Shown one piece after another: positions 54,431-60,000 of a stretch of 60,000 bases of DNA. Numbering within the stretch: the stretch's first letter is position 1; each line of letters opens with the position of its first letter. The position numbers were made by a program, and so were the translations under genes. The DNA is from Takakia lepidozioides. Lineage: Eukaryota; Streptophyta; Takakiopsida; Takakiales; Takakiaceae. The DNA is taken from positions 21,268,001 through 21,328,000 of the forward strand of contig CM060732.1 in NCBI GenBank assembly GCA_030704615.1, written 5' to 3'. The notes under the pieces were generated by a model. The model saw only the letters and a list, made by a program, of their open reading frames with translations. It was not told the origin of the DNA and ran no database searches.

Positions 54431-54909
54431 AACGCTGCTTCTTTCCTTTTCGCCTGGTTTCAGAACTTAGAGCTTGTGGGTATGTGGCGCTGGGGCAGTT
54501 GGCTGATTCTAGTACTTCTTGGAAGAGTTGAGAACACTCTGAAGTCGGTGTCCAGGTTCACTTGCACGGTTGCCCAAGTTGGTGCTCAATTTCAGATCTT
54601 CCGAATATTCAAGGCCTTGACAAGAAATTCCACACTTGTAAGTCTGGTTGATGGTTGGACGAAAGATCATGAAGATAATGGTCAGTCCGGAAGAGAACCA
54701 GTTGAGGCAGAGTCGGATACCGCTTGCAGAGGGAAAGAAGAGAATGTATTGGATGCCAAAACAGGTTCTCGAGAACACTTTAATGCTGTGAACACTCGCA
54801 ACAGGGAGCCAGAGAGAACTTGGGCTTACTAAAGCAACAGCTTAAGGTACAGCTGGAGCAACCTGGAGTGACCACTGGAGAGAAGCGGATCCGAAGAGGA
54901 GAGGAGATA
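54431..54909. other. Probable 5' leader of the PIP gene
   Basis: No independent gene. The open frame antisense to the PIP start region has no recognisable motif and is best read as a by-product. Confidence 0.4.
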
Positions 54910-54930
54910 GGAACTGTCTTGTATACCCGG
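54910..54930 (-). promoter_or_regulatory. Possible TATA region of the PIP gene
   Basis: On the minus strand GGGTATACAAG, followed by a C/T-rich tract (TCCTATCTCCTCTCCTC), lies about 490 bp before the start codon. Such a TATA-like word before a pyrimidine-rich initiator region is plausible for a plant gene. A 5' leader intron is also possible. Not tested. Confidence 0.25.
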
Positions 54931-56470
54931 TACCTAGCTGGTGCCTGACTCAAAAGGTTTTGTACCTCTACAGCTCAGGCTCGGGTGACGCCATGCACGG
55001 TGTGGCGCATTTGTTGGAGGACGTCAGCTCGTGCTAAGAGGTGGGGACTTCTTTAGTGTGGTCGGCTGATTCCTCCAATTTACCAGACTGTCCACTTCTG
55101 GGAGAAAAAAGTCCGAGTTAAACCCAATTTGCATTTGAGGAATTTGAAGCTGGCCATTGGCCTACACAGTGCCCAGGACACTGGTCCACTCTCTGGGACG
55201 GTCCTGATCCTGAGATGGATAGAGCTTCTGGCACTGTTGCAGAACGGCTATCCTTTCGCAGAGTTCCCGAGGCAGTGTTGCCAGACTGCGCACTGGCAGC
55301 CACTTCTCTTGTACAATTTACATCTCTGAGATTCTTCAAGAGTTACATGGGGTCTGATCTCCAACAGCTCTCTTCGTGTGATGTCTACGTGCCATTACAT
55401 TGTGAGCTGATCACCACCTTTGGTGCAGGTATACTCTAAACGGATCACTAACACAGCATCTATTCAACAATATTTTGGATTCCTCACATTCTTTAGAATA
55501 TTTGCTCCAAGAGCTCTCTCTCTCCAGGCCTGTTTCCATGACCGCTTGATCATGGAAGTAGAATCAAACAGAGTTTGACATAGTCAACCTCACAATTGCA
55601 TACAGAATTTGGGCTCCTGGCCCCCCCCCCCTCAAAAAAAACTCAAAAAAAGAAATACCCTAAAATTGCCCAGGGAAATCAGAAAGATGACATGTAGTAA
55701 GCTAGTGTTAAGCCCACGTGAGCATCGAATCAGGTGCCATATGTTGGTCAACCCCCATTATAATAACAACCACAATGTTTAATGTTGACCTTTGGCTGGT
55801 GCCCCACAGGGAGCCTTCTACTTTGAAAGACCTTAAGAAAAAAGAAAAAAAGAGACCTTACTTTTCCTCTCACTGTAATTAAGGGGCCGGGCCATTTGTG
55901 AGCCGAAATCAAAAACAAAGAAAAGGGAACCTCACAATTGTAGGCAAGCTTGCGAAACCCCCTTCAGTCTCAGAGTAGTGACCCCCCATCCTTTTTGAAA
56001 AAGATATTTTTTGATCCTGGATTGGGTTCTTTTCTTTCGTTCTTTCACACCCACTATGCATAAAAGCTTTTCATGTTCGCATTATGAAATGCAGACAAGA
56101 GAAACAAACAAGAGAGAAAAACTAGGGCCAAGTAATAAGCGCACTTCCATGCGTGACATTGGCTTTGGTGAGAGTTGTGGATGTGTACTACTACCTAGTG
56201 TGGGTCGGGAAAGCATTGTCGACAGGGATGACAACCCTAGGATGTGTGGCCCATCCCAAAGGGCCTTTCCATTTTGACTCCCTTTAACACCTCAAGGAGG
56301 AGTAGGAGGTGGTGGGGGCTGGAAAACCGCTTGAATTCTGGGACCACGGCTCCTTCCTAGCCTGGTCATTCCGAGTCCAGTCTACACACCACAGGTTTGG
56401 ATATACATGGCCAGCCCATCTAAAAAGAAATGGTAGAAATCCACCATTGGATCTCCAATATGACAAAGGT
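54931..56470. other. Gene-free spacer upstream of PIP
   Basis: About 1.5 kb without a supported gene. It contains a C-run followed by an A-rich run at about 55621-55650, and no recognisable transposon ends. Confidence 0.5.
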
Positions 56471-56489
56471 TGATCGAAGAAAGTATAGG

Positions 56490-57240
56490 CTGGTTTTTTC
56501 CACTGTTGGGCGGGTATTACTTTTTCTAATACCAGACGGGCCGGGTATTGAAAAGAAATTAATTTGCAATACCAGCCAGTTCCATAGTATTGAAAGATTC
56601 CCTTACTTTTAATATCCATAGGTTCTCAATAGTAGTATGATTTTCGAGTTGCGGACGGGGTATCAATAGGATGGGTATTCCAATCTAATACCAGCCGGTT
56701 ATGAACCCGGGTATAAATAAGGGAAAAAAAAAAAAAAAAAAAACCACTAAATCATTAATATGTACTGAATTTAGAATATTTCAGATGATTTCACAAAGAA
56801 ATTAATTATTATGTTGCAAAATTCAGTCTTTGCATTACATAATAACAACGTTGCACATTTTAGTATCCAAATTGAAGCAAGCTTAGTCAAAGAAGACTGA
56901 TTGCAACCACATAAGACACCCTTCATGTGCTAAAAAAAATAAAGAATAGGGACAGCCCGCCCTACATGTGGTAAGAAATGAAGCATAGTGGGGGCCTTGG
57001 GGCTGGACAAGCCATCCCTCACATGTGCACCCTCTGAGATGTGCACCTCTTACTCTGACACCTGACATATTGTGCACCCAGCCAATTTCCTATTCATACC
57101 ATGGTATAGTCCTTGTGTATGCACCCGGGTATTGCCTTGGCAATACCAGCCGGTCCGGTTATCAACCATAGTATTGGAATTGTCAATACCAGCCGGGTAG
57201 GTTATTCAATACCCTGGTTGATACCCGGCCAGACCCTATA
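56490..57240. repeat. Region of repeated short inverted words GGTATT/AATACC, possible hAT-type relic
   Basis: AATACCAGCCGG or a close variant occurs at least four times (near 56570, 56690, 57140, 57195), interspersed with its inverse GGGTATT and CCCGGGTAT. Two such clusters (56500-56720 and 57120-57235) flank an AT-rich centre that includes an A-run at about 56728-56742. Subterminal CGGGTATT/AATACCCG words are seen in some plant hAT elements. No transposase, terminal repeat or 8-bp duplication was found. Confidence 0.4.
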
Positions 57241-58414
57241 TACCAGTCCAACACTGGTTTTTTCCTCCCTTGTAGCGCGAGTTTTATTTATTTTCGGCAC
57301 CCATAAAATGTTGCGGTCCGAATGTGAGTTCGATACTAGGTCCAAATTTCGAGCTAAAAGGCTTAAAGATATGATGGGGCTCCTTTACCATAGCCCCCCA
57401 CTCAACGTATTTGAAGCAGAAGGAATGGGCCTTGCTAGCATTTTACTCTAAAATTGTGCAAATTCTATTCATTAAGTTGTTTCACCCTAGCCTAGTGGTG
57501 GTGTAAGGTAGGCGACTAACACCCCAATTTATCCAAGTATTACAGAATAGGAATAGGGTAGTGGTACATGAATCCTGCCTTTTTAGTGACAAGAGAGACT
57601 ATTAGCAATTTGCGGCGCCAAAATACGATGTTATGTTCCATTTACAATCGATAGCTACCCCTCTCCATACCCGCCATGGACGTATAGCCTATACGCTAGC
57701 TTCGGCCGGAGTCTTTTCCTTCCCGGATGTAACTTCTCCAAGCACCCAAGCACCCCCAACTGAACACCCCTCGATCTTTTTTTTTGGAGTTACTTGCAAG
57801 AAAAGGATGGGGTAAAAAGGGGAGTCGGTTGGTCGGGGCGGCGGGTCGGCTCCACCCAATGGTGTGGGACCTTGGTTAGTTTTATGGGGCGGTCGGATCA
57901 CTTCACCGGATTATTCTTCCACAAGAAAAAGAAGGAAAATTGTTTTGCCACAGTTTGTTCCGCATCGCGCTTTGACCCCAAGACCTTCGCCTTCTGGGTG
58001 CTGGTATTGGTGCACGTGGCCCAGAACCGACCAAAGGACGGTGTCCTGTCGGCGTGGGGCCCTGTCTGAAGTCTGAACGCCAACAAACTTACTATTATTG
58101 AATTATTGAATTGGGCCACCCTATTTATCCTATATCAGGCTATTAGTTGATGGTCTGGAATTAAAACACCGAAAGTTTACATTCGCAGTGGGTCCCTTGA
58201 ACAAAAGATGCCGCCATAAAAAGCCTCATCCACGTGTCCAGTTGAGCCAGTTTGGAATGTGGAATATATTTTTTTGGCTGTTTGTGAGCAACTCCTCATC
58301 CATCCAACTATGGATGGCCCAAAAATCATTCATCCATTCAAATACTCCGACGGTCAGTTAGATACTTTGCTTCTGTTTATAAATTAAACATGGCTGCAAT
58401 TGGTTGAGCAGGGA
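57241..58414. other. Gene-free spacer left of tRNA-Ser
   Basis: No supported gene. A stretch at about 57270-58080 has a base composition and long open frames unlike the surroundings (for example VCSASRFDPKTFAFWVLVLV) and might be organelle-derived or an old insertion. I could not match it to any organelle gene. Confidence 0.35.
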
Positions 58415-58496
58415 GTCAGCATGGCCGAGTGGTCAAGGCGATAGACTTGAAATCTATTGGGCTTCGCCCGCGCAGGTTCGAACCCTGCTGCTGACG
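58415..58496 (+). tRNA. tRNA-Ser (anticodon UGA)
   Basis: The cloverleaf folds by eye. The acceptor stem GTCAGCA pairs with TGCTGAC. The D arm is ATGGCCGAGTGGTCAAGGCG. The anticodon stem ATAGA pairs with TCTAT around the loop CTTGAAA, with TGA at 58448-58450. The long variable arm (TGGGCTTCGCCCG) is typical of serine tRNAs. The T arm is GCAGGTTCGAACCCTGC, and the discriminator is G. No intron. It reads UCA codons. The A box and B box are both intact, so it should be transcribed by RNA polymerase III. No T-run terminator lies directly behind it; the nearest T-rich stretch is at about 58521-58536. Confidence 0.97.
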
Positions 58497-58870
58497 ATTC
58501 GTGTGCATACGAGAGAACACGGTTATTTATTATTTTGCATTCACTTTTAGCGTTGGGTGTGATTCCAGGATCCGAGTAGTTTTTGCAGAAGATGTGAAAG
58601 AAGAGAGGGAATGGGGTTTGCAAAGGAGGTCAGGATCATGTGAGTAGCTGCTGCTCTGCGTCACGCCCTCTCTCGCGATCAGTCGCGTGCATAGGGGCAA
58701 CAGAGAGTGCATCTCCCACTGTGAGATCTTGGCAACTGAGCGGTAAGATCTCCTTCCCAGTCTCACAAAGAGTCGGATACACTTGCTGCCATCGTTTCAT
58801 TCCGGCCCGTTTCATTCGTTTAGAAAGTCTGTAGAAGGGACTGCACATTGTGTTGCATGTCACGTACCCA

Positions 58871-59148
58871 GCTCTCAAATTGTCAATAGTTTTGTCTCGG
58901 CTACCTACTCGCGCCTCAGTCTCCAATTGCGCCACTAGCAACTTACTCTTGAGTATTGCAACCTAATCCGTGAATAATAGGGATGTGCAAGTGACTGGGG
59001 AGAAGGAAGCTCTAAAATTGTCAGTAGTTTTGTCTCGGCTACCTAACTCGAGCCTCAGTCTCCAATTGCGCCACTAGCAACTTACTCTTGAGTATTGCAA
59101 CCTAATCCGTGAATATTAGGGATGTGCAAGTGACTGGGGAGGAGGACT
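58871..59148. repeat. Tandem duplication, unit 138 bp
   Basis: Two adjacent copies (58871-59008 and 59009 onward) start GCTCTCAAATTGTC and GCTCTAAAATTGTC. They share GTTTTGTCTCGGCTACCTA, CCAATTGCGCCACTAGCAAC and GGGATGTGCAAGTGACTGGG. A few substitutions and a one-base insertion separate them. No coding role is evident. Confidence 0.9.
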
Positions 59149-59572
59149 AGGAAGTAATTGGAGGCCAGTTGCATTTTAGAGTGGCTTTTGAGATCTGCGC
59201 ACTTCATTATAGTTGAAGATTGGGCTCTGGAGTACAGAGGATTAGTGATTTGGAAAGTGAAATTGCAGAAGAAATGGTAGAATGTACGAGGCTGGCTACT
59301 TTCTCCCTCGAACAGTTTATAGAGATTAACTATGCCTGACTTGGTACAGAAGACATCCCTCTGTGCTTTGGCTTCATGACAGCATACTCACAGGGAAGGT
59401 CCGGTTAACAGAGTCCTGTAGCATCAAAACTTCCTGTGGCCTGTGGCAGTAGAGATGCTTTACCAGGAAGTTACACAAATCAACCAGTTCCTGAGTTGTC
59501 AAGGCTACTCAGTACAGAAAAATGCCTCTCAAAACTCCTGCAAATCTGGCATCTACCAATGCACATCAATAC
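59149..59572. other. 3' flank of RPL7
   Basis: No coding sequence was recognised. The right part should be the RPL7 3' untranslated region on the minus strand. Confidence 0.5.
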
Positions 59573-60000
59573 TCAGTTCATCTGGCGGATGAGAGCATTC
59601 AGCTTGTCCTCGCGGTTTCCAGCATCTCCAGACTCAATGTAGTGATTGCGCTTCTTCTTCAACCCGCCCAAAGGACAGCTCAACTTGAAAGGCCAAAGAA
59701 AGTTGTTGGCCTCCTTAAAATGAGGACCCACAGTGTAGATTTCATGGATAAGGTCTTCAATACATATGATCCCGTACTTGCCAAGTGCCTGCAAGTTACC
59801 CCCGATCAAGACTATTTTTACAAGAAAATTTTCAATTTCGTCTGAATTACGTATGACACAATCTTGAATGGACTGCTAGAAAACAAGGTTAATTCTCAAA
59901 CTGAGTCAAAGAAGGAGAATGTTGCCATTTAAGCACATCTAATCGAGCAAATGAGTCAGAATAGCAGCACTTACCTCCTCAATGATGGAGTTGTCAGTTA
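59573..60000 (-). CDS. RPL7: 60S ribosomal protein L7 (uL30), last two exons, 5'-partial
   Basis: Cytosolic large-subunit ribosomal protein. The last exon (59788-59573) encodes [40 protein letters not shown] and [20 protein letters not shown], and ends RQMN with a TGA stop. This is the highly conserved eukaryotic L7 C-terminus. A 186-bp intron (59974-59789, GTAAG...TTGCAG) separates it from the preceding exon, whose end encodes LTDNSIIEE and continues past the window edge. The junction is phase 0 and restores the expected NSIIEE-ALGKYG. No lesion was seen. The gene lies next to the 138-bp tandem duplication and about 1.1 kb from the tRNA gene. Confidence 0.96.

Noticed and set aside
54338-54832. 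164-codon plus-strand open frame over the PIP start region
   Set aside because: It overlaps the well-supported first PIP exon on the other strand and has no recognisable motif.
57600-58080. Possible organelle DNA insertion
   Set aside because: Composition and long open frames hint at it, but I could not identify any chloroplast or mitochondrial gene, so it is not called.
59789-59974. Intronic snoRNA in the RPL7 intron
   Set aside because: Ribosomal protein introns often host snoRNAs, but no paired C and D boxes or H/ACA hairpins were convincing in this 186-bp intron.
1-60000. CRISPR arrays, bacterial operons, ribosome binding sites, rRNA genes
   Set aside because: None seen. Intron-containing plant genes and plant mobile elements exclude a prokaryotic reading, and the repeats present lack the spacer pattern of CRISPR.

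Overview
The window is nuclear DNA from a land plant. The evidence is a plasma-membrane aquaporin (PIP) gene with spliceosomal introns, the 3' end of a cytosolic ribosomal protein L7 gene, an intronless nuclear tRNA-Ser(UGA), and plant-type mobile elements: CACTA/En-Spm with a Tnp2 transposase, chromodomain Ty3-gypsy, Ty1-copia, L1-type LINEs and a Helentron-like helicase/endonuclease element. The aquaporin and the Helentron remnant lean towards a non-seed plant (bryophyte, lycophyte or fern), but that is inference. About 50 of the 60 kb is mobile DNA, and the host genes all lie in the last 9 kb.

Layout. (1) 1-15277: CACTA element A, whose left end lies outside the window. Its broken Tnp2 transposase is on the minus strand. 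A divergent TnpA-like gene on the plus strand is split by a complete chromovirus (5383-12357, duplication ATACG). The TnpA-like gene of A carries an FCP1/NLI-interacting-factor phosphatase-like domain that element B does not have. (2) 15278-18840: no clear gene, except minus-strand remnants of an unrecognised protein. (3) 18840-23520: a decayed Helitron/Helentron-type element (PIF1-like helicase plus endonuclease remnants), interrupted by a 1.87-kb insertion flanked by a 10-bp repeat. (4) About 24130-50881: a nest. LINE E holds copia D (24781-29871, itself carrying a MITE) and LINE F. LINE F holds copia C (33848-50509). One LTR of copia C holds the complete CACTA element B (33885-45627). Target duplications and restored reading frames support the key junctions. 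(5) 50882-60000: host DNA with the PIP gene (minus), a spacer with small repeats, tRNA-Ser(UGA) (plus), a 138-bp tandem duplication and the RPL7 3' exons (minus).

How the parts relate. CACTA A and B are two families with different terminal repeats but the same plan: Tnp2 and a TnpA-like protein transcribed divergently from a gap of about 125-170 bp. Tnp2 would catalyse excision and integration, and the TnpA-like protein is expected to bind subterminal repeats. Both copies have disabled Tnp2 genes, and all the retroelements carry frameshifts or stops, so most elements here are probably inactive unless helped in trans. The most unusual content is the phosphatase-like domain in the element A accessory protein, the divergent CACTA architecture, and the exactly datable nest.
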